Assembly: GCF_001905145.1 (NCBI RefSeq)
Contig: NZ_LWLB01000035.1
Location: 310,001-374,000 of the forward strand
Direction: 5' to 3'
From: Nocardiopsis sp. TSRI0078
GTDB lineage: Bacteria > Actinomycetota > Actinomycetes > Streptosporangiales > Streptosporangiaceae
DNA length: 64,000 nt
The notes beneath the pieces were generated by a model, which was not told the DNA's origin, did no database searches, and saw nothing but the letters and a program-made list of their open reading frames with translations. The translations under genes were made by a program, and so were the position numbers. Shown piece after piece: positions 52,377-61,167 of the stretch; positions within the stretch are counted from its first letter, which is position 1, and each line of letters starts with the position of its first letter.

Positions 52377-53423
52377 CTACTCCTCGTCGCCCACCGCGGC
52401 GCCGGCCTTGCGCTTGCGGGCGAAGTACAGGCCCGCGCCGCCGGCGCCGACCGCGGCGATGCCCGCGGCGACCAGGCCGGTCAGGGCGCCGCCGGTCACG
52501 GCGAGCTGCTCGTCGGCCTGCGGCTCGGGGGAGGGCTTGTCGTCCCCGGTGCCGGAGCCGTCCTCCTCGGGCTTCTCCTCCTCCGGCTTCTTGGGCTCCT
52601 CGGGCTCCTTGGGCTCCTCGGGCTTCTCCTCGCCGGGCTCCTTGGGCTCCTCGGGCTCCTTGGGCTCCTCGGGCTTCTCCCCTTCCGGCTTCTCCTCCTC
52701 GGAGATGACCTCCAGGCAGGAGGCCTCGGCCATACCGAGCACGGACACGGCGTTGCCGCAGATGTCGACGGCCGCGTCGACCGGGACCACGACCTGGTTC
52801 CCGCTGGCCACACCGCCCGAACCGTCGGTGGAGGCGCCACCGCCCTCGTTCTCGGGGGAGGCCTGGATGATGTTGATGATGGTGGTGCACTTGGAGCTGG
52901 AGCCGCCCAGGATCGCCACCGAGTTGCCGCAGACGTTGATGGCGGCGTCCACGGGAACGATGATCTGGTTCCCGCTGGCCACACCGCCCGAACCGTCGGT
53001 GGTGGTCCGGGGCGCGTCGGCGCTCTCCTCCTCCAGGACCTCGACCACCTCGACGCACTCGGCCTTGGAGACACCGCCGACGGCGGCCGCGTTGCCGCAG
53101 GCGTCGATCGCGGCGTCCACGGGAACGATGATCTGGTTCCCGCTGGCCACACCGCCCGAACCGTCGGTGGAGGTGTCGCCCTTGCCGCTGGCCTCGTAGA
53201 GGACCTCCGAGACCTGCGTGCACGTGGCCTGGGAGATGCCGAGGACGGCGAGCGAGTTGCCGCACAGGTCGGCCTCGACGTCCACGGGCACCACGACCTG
53301 GTTTCCGCTGCCGATACCGCCGGAACCGTCGGTGGAGGTGTCGGCGAAGGCCGCCGCGACGGGGGCGACGACCAGTCCCGCCGTCATGACGGTGGCGAAG
53401 GAGTAACGGAGTGTGTTGCGCAT
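52377..53423 (-). CDS. Sortase-anchored chaplin-family protein with four chaplin domains
   Basis: 348 residues. A signal peptide precedes four chaplin repeats at ~30-75, 85-130, 140-185 and 195-240, each with DGSGG(V/I)xSGNQ, then PVD and two Cys (e.g. DLCGNSLAVLGISQATC). A Glu/Lys/Pro-rich repeat region (PKEPEEP motifs, ~245-300) likely spans the cell wall. LAVTG, a membrane helix and the basic RKRK tail form a class-E-type sortase signal. Chaplins are surface amyloids that help aerial hyphae rise; long anchored ones normally have two domains. Conserved DNA in the repeats shows recent internal duplication. Confidence 0.92.
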   Translation of the reverse strand: MRNTLRYSFATVMTAGLVVAPVAAAFADTSTDGSGGIGSGNQVVVPVDVEADLCGNSLAVLGISQATCTQVSEVLYEASGKGDTSTDGSGGVASGNQIIVPVDAAIDACGNAAAVGGVSKAECVEVVEVLEEESADAPRTTTDGSGGVASGNQIIVPVDAAINVCGNSVAILGGSSSKCTTIINIIQASPENEGGGASTDGSGGVASGNQVVVPVDAAVDICGNAVSVLGMAEASCLEVISEEEKPEGEKPEEPKEPEEPKEPGEEKPEEPKEPEEPKKPEEEKPEEDGSGTGDDKPSPEPQADEQLAVTGGALTGLVAAGIAAVGAGGAGLYFARKRKAGAAVGDEE

Positions 53424-54455
53424 GTGCGGATGTGACCTTTCACGGATACAGCCTGGGGATCGCGTCGGTTGTGACGCTGTGCCATGGCGGGACCGGTGCC
53501 CGCGTCAGTGGACGCGGTCCCGTGGACCACGGGCGGGGCGGGTCCGTCACCGGAGAAAGCGGTGCGACGGCGGGGTGACCCGCGTGTGTGAAGTCGCGGC
53601 CCGGTTCGAAGTACGTTCCGTGGAACCGCCAACGGATCGAACGTTAGCAAGCCACCGGGAGCCCGCAGGCGTTTTCGGAAAATGCTCTTCTCCAGTGCAA
53701 ATACTCTTTGCAATCATAGCGACGCACATCGTCATGACCGCAGTTCACAGGAGTGTCACCAGCAACACACGGCAACTGATCGAACACACAAGGTGCATGC
53801 TCGAAAAGAAAATTTTCCGGGTAAACCCGCCAAACGAACCAACGAAGCAGGTTCGTATATTCGCTCGACGACCACCCTCTGGCACTTTGAACTACATGTC
53901 GGACTTTCCCTGCATGCGAAGAATGTCCTTTATGGCATGAATGCGAACAAGACCCGAAAAGCGAAGATATCGGCCGGGTCCGCGAGGGACCCGACCGGGC
54001 ACGGCCTCGGCAAGGAGGGCTCCGGCGGCCCGGCACCGCCGGAGGCGGCGGGCCGCCCGGAAGCAGGACGCGGGTGTACGTGACCCGAGAAGACGGCCTG
54101 CCCGCGCGTGCTCGCCGCCCAGGTGCACGCGAACCCCTCAACCACGGGCATTCCCCGCGCCGCACGCGTCTTCAGCCCCTACCAAAAGCAGCAAAAGCGC
54201 TGGTCATGTGCACGTACCCTGGACCCGGCACACCGTCGAACCCGAGTCGGCGGACCATCCCAGCCGACGTCCCGTCGGCGCCGGGACCCGGTACCGGAGC
54301 TCTCGGCACCGCACCGCACGCCCGTGTCCATTCCCGGTGACGGCTCGGGATGCCCACCCGGCATCCATCCAGTCACGACGGCCAACCGGAAACGCGTAAA
54401 GCGCGTCCTAACACCAGGACATGCCCCCCGTTTCCCCCGCCCTACTGGAGCATGC
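53424..54455. other. 1-kb gene-free region between the chaplin and CapA genes
   Basis: No gene is supported. The segment ~53690-53960 is markedly less GC-rich than the surroundings and may hold the chaplin promoter or a long leader. GGCGGCCCG (~54023-54031) can pair with CGGGCCGCC (~54051-54059). The chaplin start at 53423 has GAAAGG upstream. Open frames here lack protein-like composition. Confidence 0.5.
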
Positions 54456-55586
54456 ATGCACCCTGTACTCCCGCATCCCCGCACGCGTACGACGCTCTCG
54501 GTCAGCGCCGCGGCCCTGCTTCTCCTGCTCACCGCCTGTTCCGCGGGCGATGAGGAGACCCCGTCCCAGAACGAGGGTGCGGTCGCCTCCAGCGACGGGT
54601 CCACCGCTCCGACCTCACCCAGCACCGAGCCCGAGCCGGCCGGTGAGCCCTTCACCATCGCCTTCGGCGGCGACGTGATGTTCGACGGCGTCATCGAGCC
54701 GCGCCTGGCCGACCCCCAGACCGCGCTCGGCCCGATCTCCGAGCAGCTCTCCGCCGCCGACCTGGCCATGGTCAACCTGGAGACGGCCATCACCGAGGGC
54801 GGTACGCCCGCCCCCGGCAAGCAGTACGTGTTCCGCGCGCCCACGAGCGCCCTGGAGGCCCTGGACGCCGCCGGCGTGGACGTGGCCACCATCGCCAACA
54901 ACCACGGCATGGACTACGGCGTGGACGGCCTGACCGACACCCTGGAGAGCGCCGAGGCCTCCCCCGTCCAGCTGGTCGGCGCCGGACGCGACATCGAGGA
55001 GGCGTACAGCCCCCACGTCGCCGAGGTCAACGGCCAGAGCGTCGCGATGTTCGGCGCCACCGACGTCCTGGACGACCACCTCATGTCCGCGTGGACGGTG
55101 GGCGAGGGCAAGCCCGGCATGGCCTCCACCAAGGGCGAGATGAAGCAGCGGATGCTCACCGCGGTCTCCGAGGCCGCCGCCGAGCACGACAACGTGGTGG
55201 TCTTCCTGCACTGGGGCCTGGAGCGCGCGCACTGCCCGCTCCCGCACGCGCCCACCCTCGCCGAGGAACTGGTCGAGGCGGGCGCCTCCGCCGTCGTCGG
55301 CGGCCACGCGCACGTGCTGTCCCCGGGCGGGTTCATGGGCGACTCCTACGTGCACTACGGGCTGAGCAACTTCGTCTTCTACAACTTCGACGGCCCCACC
55401 GCCGAGACGGGCGTGCTCACCCTCACCTTCGACCAGGGCAGCGTGACCCAGGCCGACTGGACCCCCGCGCAGATCCAGGGCGGCGTCCCCGTGCCCTACG
55501 AGGGCGCCGCGGCCGATGCGGCCGAGCAGACCTGGCTGGACATGCGCACCGAGTGCGGGCTCCCGCTGACCGACTCGCCCGCGTAG
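54456..55586 (+). CDS. CapA-family lipoprotein (poly-gamma-glutamate synthesis type)
   Basis: 376 residues from ATG 54456 (GGAG upstream). Lipobox LLTAC (~25-29) anchors it outside the membrane; a Ser/Thr/Pro spacer follows. The PGA_cap phosphodiesterase-like fold is clear: TIAFGGDVMFDGVI, MVNLETAITEGG, TIANNHGMDYG, VVFLHWGLER, VGGHAHVLSPGGFMGDSYVH and YGLSNFVFYNF, whose His and Asp residues should bind metal. CapA proteins act in capsule export or cell-wall polymer metabolism; no capBC genes are adjacent, so the role here is open. Confidence 0.9.
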   Translation: MHPVLPHPRTRTTLSVSAAALLLLLTACSAGDEETPSQNEGAVASSDGSTAPTSPSTEPEPAGEPFTIAFGGDVMFDGVIEPRLADPQTALGPISEQLSAADLAMVNLETAITEGGTPAPGKQYVFRAPTSALEALDAAGVDVATIANNHGMDYGVDGLTDTLESAEASPVQLVGAGRDIEEAYSPHVAEVNGQSVAMFGATDVLDDHLMSAWTVGEGKPGMASTKGEMKQRMLTAVSEAAAEHDNVVVFLHWGLERAHCPLPHAPTLAEELVEAGASAVVGGHAHVLSPGGFMGDSYVHYGLSNFVFYNFDGPTAETGVLTLTFDQGSVTQADWTPAQIQGGVPVPYEGAAADAAEQTWLDMRTECGLPLTDSPA

Positions 55587-55641
55587 GCGGTTCCGCGGGC
55601 TCCCCCGTCCAGGCGGGAAGGAGTCCGCGGGCACCCGGCCC

Positions 55642-56700
55642 CTACACCGGGGAGGGCGTCCCGACCGTGTCGACCCCGTGGCGCTCGGCGACCTCCGCGA
55701 TCTCGGCCAGCAGCCGGTGGCGGCGGGCCGCGCCCAGGTAGGAGGCGTGCACGCCGTTCGCGGCGAGCCGCACCAGGTCGGCGGCCCCCAGACCCAGCCG
55801 GTGGGCGGCGCGGTACTCGTTGGTCAGGTCGGTGCCGAACATGGTGGGGTCGTCGCTGTTGAGGGTGACCAGCAGTCCGGCTTCCAGCATGCGGGGCAGC
55901 GGGTGCTCCTCCAGCCGCCGTACCGCGCGCGTGCGCAGGTTGGAGGTGGGGCTGACGTCCACGGGGATCCGCCCCTCCGCGAGGCGTTCGACCAGTGCCC
56001 GGTCCCGCATGGAGTCGATGCCGTGGCCGATGCGTTCGGCGCCGAGGGCGTCCAGGGCCTCGCGCACCCGCTCGGGGCCGCCGTGCTCACCGGCGTGCGG
56101 CAGGCTGGCCAGCCCGGCGGCGCGGGCCCGGCCGAACACCCCGGCGTACTGCTCCAGCGGTGTCTCCACCCCGCCGACGCCGAAGCCGACCACGCTGGGC
56201 GGCGCCTCGCGCAGGACCGCGTCCACGGTCGCCTCGGCGCTCTCCAGACCGAAGTCGGCGGGGAAGTCGGGGATCCACCGCAACTGGATGCCGTGCTCGG
56301 CCTCGGCCGCGCGGCGCGCCTCCTCGATCCCGTCGAAGACCACGCGGGCGGGTACCCCGCGCATCAGGTGGGCGTAGAGGCTGACGTGCACCTCGGCGTA
56401 GCGCACGTTCTGCGCGGCCAGGCTCTCGGCGACCGCCGACACCAGGAGGGCGAAGTCCCCCTCCTCGCGCAGGGTCCGCACCGAGGCCAGGTAGACCTCG
56501 ACGAAGTGCGGGAAGTCGGTGAAGGCGTACCAGTCCCGGAGCTCCTCCAGGCTGCCGGGAACGTCCCGCTCCCCGTGTCTGCGGGCCAGCTCGAACAGGG
56601 TGTCAGCGGGCATCGACCCTTCGAGGTGGACGTGCAGTTCGACCTTGGGCAGGTCCCTGACGAGGGCCTCGACGTCGGCGGGGATGGCGTGGATGTCCAT
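55642..56700 (-). CDS. add: Adenosine deaminase
   Basis: 352 residues. Converts adenosine to inosine in purine salvage. Metal and catalytic motifs are complete: HVHLEGS (HxH, ~23-29), FADFGLESAEATVDAV-type region, SLPHAGEHGG with the catalytic His/Glu, ERIGHGIDSM, and the C-terminal metal site LNSDDPTMFGTDLTNEYRAA. The N-terminus (PKVELHVHLEGS) is the family start. Closely related enzymes include adenine deaminase and aminofutalosine deaminase, which cannot be fully excluded. It converges on the CapA gene. Confidence 0.88.
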   Translation of the reverse strand: MDIHAIPADVEALVRDLPKVELHVHLEGSMPADTLFELARRHGERDVPGSLEELRDWYAFTDFPHFVEVYLASVRTLREEGDFALLVSAVAESLAAQNVRYAEVHVSLYAHLMRGVPARVVFDGIEEARRAAEAEHGIQLRWIPDFPADFGLESAEATVDAVLREAPPSVVGFGVGGVETPLEQYAGVFGRARAAGLASLPHAGEHGGPERVREALDALGAERIGHGIDSMRDRALVERLAEGRIPVDVSPTSNLRTRAVRRLEEHPLPRMLEAGLLVTLNSDDPTMFGTDLTNEYRAAHRLGLGAADLVRLAANGVHASYLGAARRHRLLAEIAEVAERHGVDTVGTPSPV

Positions 56701-56862
56701 GGCGTGAGGCTACGCGCGCACGCAAGCCGCCCCAAAGCCCTTCCGGCCAAGCTCACACCCGTCCGTCAGAAGCGGGCGTGGATACGGTGGGGAGATGGCC
56801 CCCAGCCTCCACCCCCACCTCCGTACCTCCCGTCGCGCCTCGCCGTGTCCCGTGCACGGAAC

Positions 56863-57462
56863 ATGGTCCGTGCGCAGAACAACCCGCGGGCCTTCACCTA
56901 CCTGACCTTCGGCTTCCTCGTGCTCCTCGTGTGGCTGCTCTTCCTGGGCCTGGCCGTCGCGATCACCGAATCCCACGTGGACACCCTCGTCTACGCCGGT
57001 ACCGGCCTGCTCGCGGCCGTCGGCCTGACGGTGCTCACCAGTGAACTCGGCGCCTGGGAGACACGCCGCGTCAACGGTGGCCGTCCCCTGCCCGCCGACG
57101 CGGACCCGGTCCGCGTGGCCACGGCCGAACGACTGGTCGAGGAGGGAGGGCTCGGTCGGGATCCCGAGACCAACCGGCTGGCCAGGATCCTGGCCGAGCA
57201 GGCGCTGAGGCAGGTCGATGTTCGGTACCCGCGTGCCTGGACGGCCTTTCTGGCCGTGACGGCACTGTTCGTGGGGACCATGGCCGCCCGGAACCTGGTG
57301 ACGGAGGGTCTCACTCCGGGGAGTACGCTCCACTCCGTCATCCTCGTCCTCTGCCTGTGCTCCGCCTGGTGGCACCCGGCCGAAGCGGCCAGGAAGCAGC
57401 ACCGGGCCGAGGCCTTCCACGAGGCCTATGACAGGTACACCGACGAAGGCCGGGCGCGGTGA
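56863..57462 (+). CDS. Membrane protein of unknown function
   Basis: 199 residues from ATG 56863 (GTG 56845 possible). Four likely membrane segments: FGFLVLLVWLLFLGLAVAIT, DTLVYAGTGLLAAVGLTVLT, WTAFLAVTALFVGTMAAR, LHSVILVLCLCSAWW. Between the second and third lies a charged cytoplasmic or outside loop (RRVNGGRPLPADADPVRVAT). The end is basic and helical (RKQHRAEAFHEAYDRYTDEG). No family is recognised. Confidence 0.6.
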   Translation: MVRAQNNPRAFTYLTFGFLVLLVWLLFLGLAVAITESHVDTLVYAGTGLLAAVGLTVLTSELGAWETRRVNGGRPLPADADPVRVATAERLVEEGGLGRDPETNRLARILAEQALRQVDVRYPRAWTAFLAVTALFVGTMAARNLVTEGLTPGSTLHSVILVLCLCSAWWHPAEAARKQHRAEAFHEAYDRYTDEGRAR

Positions 57463-57621
57463 CCGCGGGGGTTCGTCGTCCCCGCGCTCTTCGGTACGCG
57501 ACCTCCCACCTGCGGCGAGGCCCTGGCAGGCGGTTCCTGACGTCTGTCGTGACGTCGCCGGTCGGACCGCCGGCCCCGGCACCACCACGTCGTCGTCCGT
57601 GAACCGCGGCACCGCCCGGAC

Positions 57622-57653
57622 GGGCCGGACGCGCGCACCGGCGCGTCCGGCCC
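57622..57653. terminator. Bidirectional terminator between convergent genes
   Basis: GGGCCGGACGCGC (57622-57634) pairs perfectly with GCGCGTCCGGCCC (57641-57653), 6-base loop. Confidence 0.7.
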
Positions 57654-57661
57654 CGTGGCGG

Positions 57662-59119
57662 TCAGGCGGAGGGCGCCCCGCCGTTCACCCGGCGCGGCAC
57701 GCCGAGCGGGTTGTCGTCGCGCAGCTCCGGGGGCAGCAGCGACTGCGGGACCGACTGGTAGGTGACCGGGCGCAGGAAGCGCCGGATCGCGCTGGTGCCC
57801 ACCGAGGTGTGCAGCGGCGCGGTGGTCGCGGGGTAGGGGCCGCCGTGGGTCATCGCGTAGGTGACCGCCACCCCGGTCGGCCATCCGTTCCAGAGCACCC
57901 GTCCGGCCAGGGACGCGCCCAGGGCCAGCAGGGCGGGAGCGATCTCGTCGTCCTCCTCGCCCTGCACGGTGACGGTGAGCTGGCCCCCGAACACCCCGGC
58001 CGCCTCCAGCAGCCGCCGCTCGTCGGAGTAGGTCACCACGAGGGTCGCCGGACCGAAGCACTCCTCCAGCAGGGTGTCGGCGTTCTCCAGCAGGGAGTCC
58101 AGGTCGGTGCGCAGCAGGGACGGCGTCCAGTCGTCACCGGTGCGCTTCCCCTGCACCAGGACCTCGGTGGCCGGGTGGGCGCTCAGGGCGTCCAGGTTCC
58201 GGACGAAGCCCTCGGTGACCCGCTCGTTGAGCAGGGGAGCGGCCGCCCGCGCGGAGAAGTCCTCGACGAGGGCGTCGAGCTTGGCCTCCTCGGGCAGGAA
58301 CACCACCCCGGGCTTGGTGCAGAACTGGCCCGCGCCCATGGCGGCCGAGTCCGCGTAACCGCTGAGGATCTCCTCGCCGCGCGCCGCGGCGGCTCCGCGG
58401 GTGACGAACACCGGGTTCACGCTGCCCAGCTCCCCGTAGAAGGGGATGGGGTCGGGCCGGGAGACCGCGAGGTCGAACAGGGCCCGTCCGCCGGGGATGG
58501 AACCGGTGAAGCCGACGGCCCGGGTGAGCGGGTGCGTGACCGCGCGCTTGCCGGCCTCCAGGCCCTCGACCAGGGCGAAGGTCCCCTCGGGGGCCCCGGC
58601 GCCGGCGAGCGCGGCGACCACGGTCTCGGCGGTGCGCCGGGCCAGCCGGGGGTGCCCGGGGTGGGCCTTGACGACCACCGGGCATCCGGCGGCCAGGGCG
58701 GAGGCGGTGTCCCCTCCGGCGGTGGCGAAGGCGAACGGGAAGTTGCTCGCCCCGAACACCACCACCGGTCCGAGCGGGACCAGCAGGCGGCGCACGTCCG
58801 GGCGCGGGGTGCCCCATTCGGGGTCGGCGGGGTCCACGGCCGCCTCCAGGTAGGAGCCGTCCTCCAGGACCTCGGCGAACAGCCGCAGCTGGAAGGTGGT
58901 GCGGCCCAACTCGCCCCGGCAGCGGGCCTCCGGGTAGTGTGCCTCCTCCATCGCGATCGGCACGAGGTCGTCGGCGGCGGAGTCCAGGGCGTCGGCGACG
59001 GCACGCAGCAGGCGGGCGCGCTCGGCCGGTGCGAGGGCGGCCAGGAGCGGAGCCGCCGCTGCGGCCCGTTCCAGGACGGAGTCGAGTTCCTCCGGTGTGG
59101 TGTCCGGGGCGGTGGTCAT
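57662..59119 (-). CDS. NADP-type aldehyde dehydrogenase, 2-oxoglutarate semialdehyde-like
   Basis: 485 residues. Aldehyde dehydrogenase core: VVVFGASNFPFAFATAGGDT, KAHPGHPRLARRTAETVVAA, VGFTGSIPGGRALFDLA, catalytic Glu in FYGELGSVNPVFV, catalytic Cys in GAGQFCTKPGVVFLP. The N-F-P-F motif and overall pattern match 2,5-dioxovalerate (2-oxoglutarate semialdehyde) dehydrogenases, which end sugar-acid and hydroxyproline breakdown. No sugar-acid genes adjoin, so the substrate is inference. A TetR regulator is divergent, with palindromes in between. Confidence 0.88.
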   Translation of the reverse strand: MTTAPDTTPEELDSVLERAAAAAPLLAALAPAERARLLRAVADALDSAADDLVPIAMEEAHYPEARCRGELGRTTFQLRLFAEVLEDGSYLEAAVDPADPEWGTPRPDVRRLLVPLGPVVVFGASNFPFAFATAGGDTASALAAGCPVVVKAHPGHPRLARRTAETVVAALAGAGAPEGTFALVEGLEAGKRAVTHPLTRAVGFTGSIPGGRALFDLAVSRPDPIPFYGELGSVNPVFVTRGAAAARGEEILSGYADSAAMGAGQFCTKPGVVFLPEEAKLDALVEDFSARAAAPLLNERVTEGFVRNLDALSAHPATEVLVQGKRTGDDWTPSLLRTDLDSLLENADTLLEECFGPATLVVTYSDERRLLEAAGVFGGQLTVTVQGEEDDEIAPALLALGASLAGRVLWNGWPTGVAVTYAMTHGGPYPATTAPLHTSVGTSAIRRFLRPVTYQSVPQSLLPPELRDDNPLGVPRRVNGGAPSA

Positions 59120-59181
59120 GGCTCAGCCTCCAGGAGGGTGCGTACGCTGCGTCAACCCGATCCAACCATGCCAGAACCCAT

Positions 59182-59318
59182 CTGGAAAGCGCTATCCAGG
59201 CAGATCGGGCATCGTTCTCGTACACAGCCGGATCCCCGGCCGCACAAGAGTCACAAGCCCCTGCTTCCATGGGACCTTGGCACGAAACTGGAATTTCCCC
59301 GGAACCAGGTGATTCCAG
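59182..59318. promoter_or_regulatory. Two CTGGA/TCCAG palindromes between the dehydrogenase and TetR genes
   Basis: CTGGAAAGCGCTATCCAG (59182-59199) is palindromic except for one mismatched pair. CTGGAAT (59288-59294) and ATTCCAG (59312-59318) form a second inverted pair with a 17-base spacer. Shared half-sites across the divergent region point to TetR operators for both genes. The second lies 18 bases before the TetR start. Confidence 0.55.
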
Positions 59319-59336
59319 AAAGGCATCATAGGAGCC

Positions 59337-60095
59337 GTGACGACACATTCCCGAAGCTCAACGCCCCCGAGGTCGCGACAGTCCCCAGGCAGCACGGGGA
59401 ACAACCGCGCGTCACGCGAGACCGGTGGACGGGCCGGTGCCGCCCACGACGAACTGGCCTTCGCCCAGGCGCCCCTGCGAAGGCTGCCCGCCCAGCAGCG
59501 CAGCATGCTCCGAGTCCAGCGCATGCTCGACTGCTGCGCCGAACTCCTCGACGAGGTCGGCTACGACAACCTCTCGACCACGAGGATCGCCGAACGCGCC
59601 GGGGTTGCGATCGGCTCCGTCTACCAGTTCTTCCCGGACAAGAAGGCCATCACCCAGGCGCTCGGCCTGCGCTTCCTCGACCAGTTCGGCTCGCGTGTCA
59701 CCGAACGCCTGGCCGAGGCCTCCTTCAGCCACTGGACCCACGCCGTCGACGCCGTCGTCGACGAGTACGTCGACATGCACCGCCACGTGCCGGGCTTTCG
59801 CAGCCTGCACTTCGGCGACATCGTCGACCCCCGCCTCCTCAGCGGAGGCGCCGACAACAACCGCGTCATCTCCGTCCGCCTGCGCGAGATCATCGTCTCC
59901 GTCACGGGCATCCCCGATGACGACGAACTGGACCGGGCCCTCCACGTCGCCGTCGAATCCGCCGACGCCGTGCTCAAGCTCGCCTTCCGGGACGACCCCG
60001 AGGGCGACCCCGCCCTCGTCCACGAGGCCAAGCGCCTGGTCAGCAGTTACCTGTCCCACTTCTCCCGACACAACGGAGGCGACCATCCGTGGTAG
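59337..60095 (+). CDS. TetR-family transcriptional regulator
   Basis: 252 residues from GTG 59337. A 55-residue Ser/Arg/Gly-rich N-terminal extension precedes the TetR helix-turn-helix (QRMLDCCAELLDEVGYDNLS, TTRIAERAGVAIGSVYQFFP, DKKAITQAL). The C-terminal domain (HVPGFRSLHFGDIVDP onward) is a ligand-binding region of a common actinomycete type. Probably represses the divergent dehydrogenase and its own operon. It overlaps the next gene by 7 bases. A shorter start within the extension is possible. Confidence 0.87.
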   Translation: MTTHSRSSTPPRSRQSPGSTGNNRASRETGGRAGAAHDELAFAQAPLRRLPAQQRSMLRVQRMLDCCAELLDEVGYDNLSTTRIAERAGVAIGSVYQFFPDKKAITQALGLRFLDQFGSRVTERLAEASFSHWTHAVDAVVDEYVDMHRHVPGFRSLHFGDIVDPRLLSGGADNNRVISVRLREIIVSVTGIPDDDELDRALHVAVESADAVLKLAFRDDPEGDPALVHEAKRLVSSYLSHFSRHNGGDHPW

Positions 60096-60964
60096 CCGAC
60101 GCCGGCACCCTCTCCCAGCCCGTCACCGGGACCGCCGCCGGAGTACCCTTCCTGGCCCTGCCACCCGCCAACGGTGACGTCCCGGCCCCGCTCGTCCTCG
60201 GCCTGCACGCCTTCGAGCCGCCCCGCGCCGAGGCCGCCCTCGCCGGAACCGCGCCCATGGCGCCGCTCCCCGCCTGGCGGGTCTACCTCGGCCTCCCCCT
60301 GTTCGGAGCCCGACTCCCCGAGGGCGGTGTCGCCGAGGTCAACCGGCGCGGCGAACGCGACTACCTCGTCGAACTGTTCGGTCCGGTGGTCGAGGAGGCG
60401 GCCGCCGAGCTGCACCGTGTCACCGCCGAACTGCGCTCCACCTTCCCCGTCACCGACGCCCCCGTCGGCCTGGTCGGCGTGGGCGCCGGGGCCTCGGCCG
60501 TCCTGCTCAACCTCGCCGAGGGGCACCTGCCCGTCAGCGCCGCCGCGGTCATCAACCCGGTCGTGGACCCGGCCCTGGTCATCGCCGCACGCGAGAGGCA
60601 CACCGGCGCCCACTACGAGTGGACCGAGCAGGCCTGGAACACACGCGGCTGGCTGGACTTCGGCAGCCGCGCGGAGGAGGTCTCCCGCGACGGCGTCCCC
60701 CTGCTCGTCGTCAGCGGGGGCCGGGACGAGGTCGTACCCCCCGAGCACGGGCGGGCCCTGCACGACGCCCTGGCCGCCCACGTCCCCGAGCATGCGCTCC
60801 GTCACATCGTGGTACCCGACCTGGCCCACTCCATCGGCCCCGAACCCGGCCTCCGCCCCGGTCCGCTCACCCCGGCCGGAGTCCTCACCGACCGCGCGCT
60901 GACCGAGTGGTTCCACCTGCACCTGACGTCTTCCTCGCAGGTCCGGGGCGCCGGGGAGGCCTAG
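60089..60964 (+). CDS. Dienelactone-hydrolase-like protein lacking the usual nucleophile
   Basis: 291 residues from GTG 60089, overlapping the TetR stop. The fold is alpha/beta hydrolase: PAPLVLGLHAFEPPRAEAAL, DAPVGLVGVGAGASAVLLNL, RDGVPLLVVSGGRDEVVPPE, VVPDLAHSIGPE. The Asp and His of the triad are evident (GGRDEVV, LAHS). The elbow, normally G-x-(S/C)-x-G, reads G-V-G-A-G, so the nucleophile is missing, although a Ser follows two residues later. Either a non-enzyme binding protein or another residue is used. The co-transcription with TetR suggests a shared ligand. Confidence 0.75.
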   Translation: MVADAGTLSQPVTGTAAGVPFLALPPANGDVPAPLVLGLHAFEPPRAEAALAGTAPMAPLPAWRVYLGLPLFGARLPEGGVAEVNRRGERDYLVELFGPVVEEAAAELHRVTAELRSTFPVTDAPVGLVGVGAGASAVLLNLAEGHLPVSAAAVINPVVDPALVIAARERHTGAHYEWTEQAWNTRGWLDFGSRAEEVSRDGVPLLVVSGGRDEVVPPEHGRALHDALAAHVPEHALRHIVVPDLAHSIGPEPGLRPGPLTPAGVLTDRALTEWFHLHLTSSSQVRGAGEA

Positions 60965-61167
60965 GCCGGACCGGCCGGGCCACGGCCCGCGGCCCGCCCC
61001 GGCGGGAACACCGACCGTTCATCGCGTACACCCCGCCGCCTCCTCCCGCGTCCTCCTGGCGGACGCCGCCGCGACAGTCGGTACGCGTTCCATGGGATCA
61101 TCCAGGGGCGACCGCTCCGAGCGGTCCGCCTGACCGTTTCGACTCATCCTTCAGGAGGGCGAACCAC

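Noticed and set aside
53644..54165. 173-codon minus-strand frame upstream of the chaplin gene
   Set aside because: Composition is not protein-like and no start or family motif is convincing; treated as regulatory DNA.
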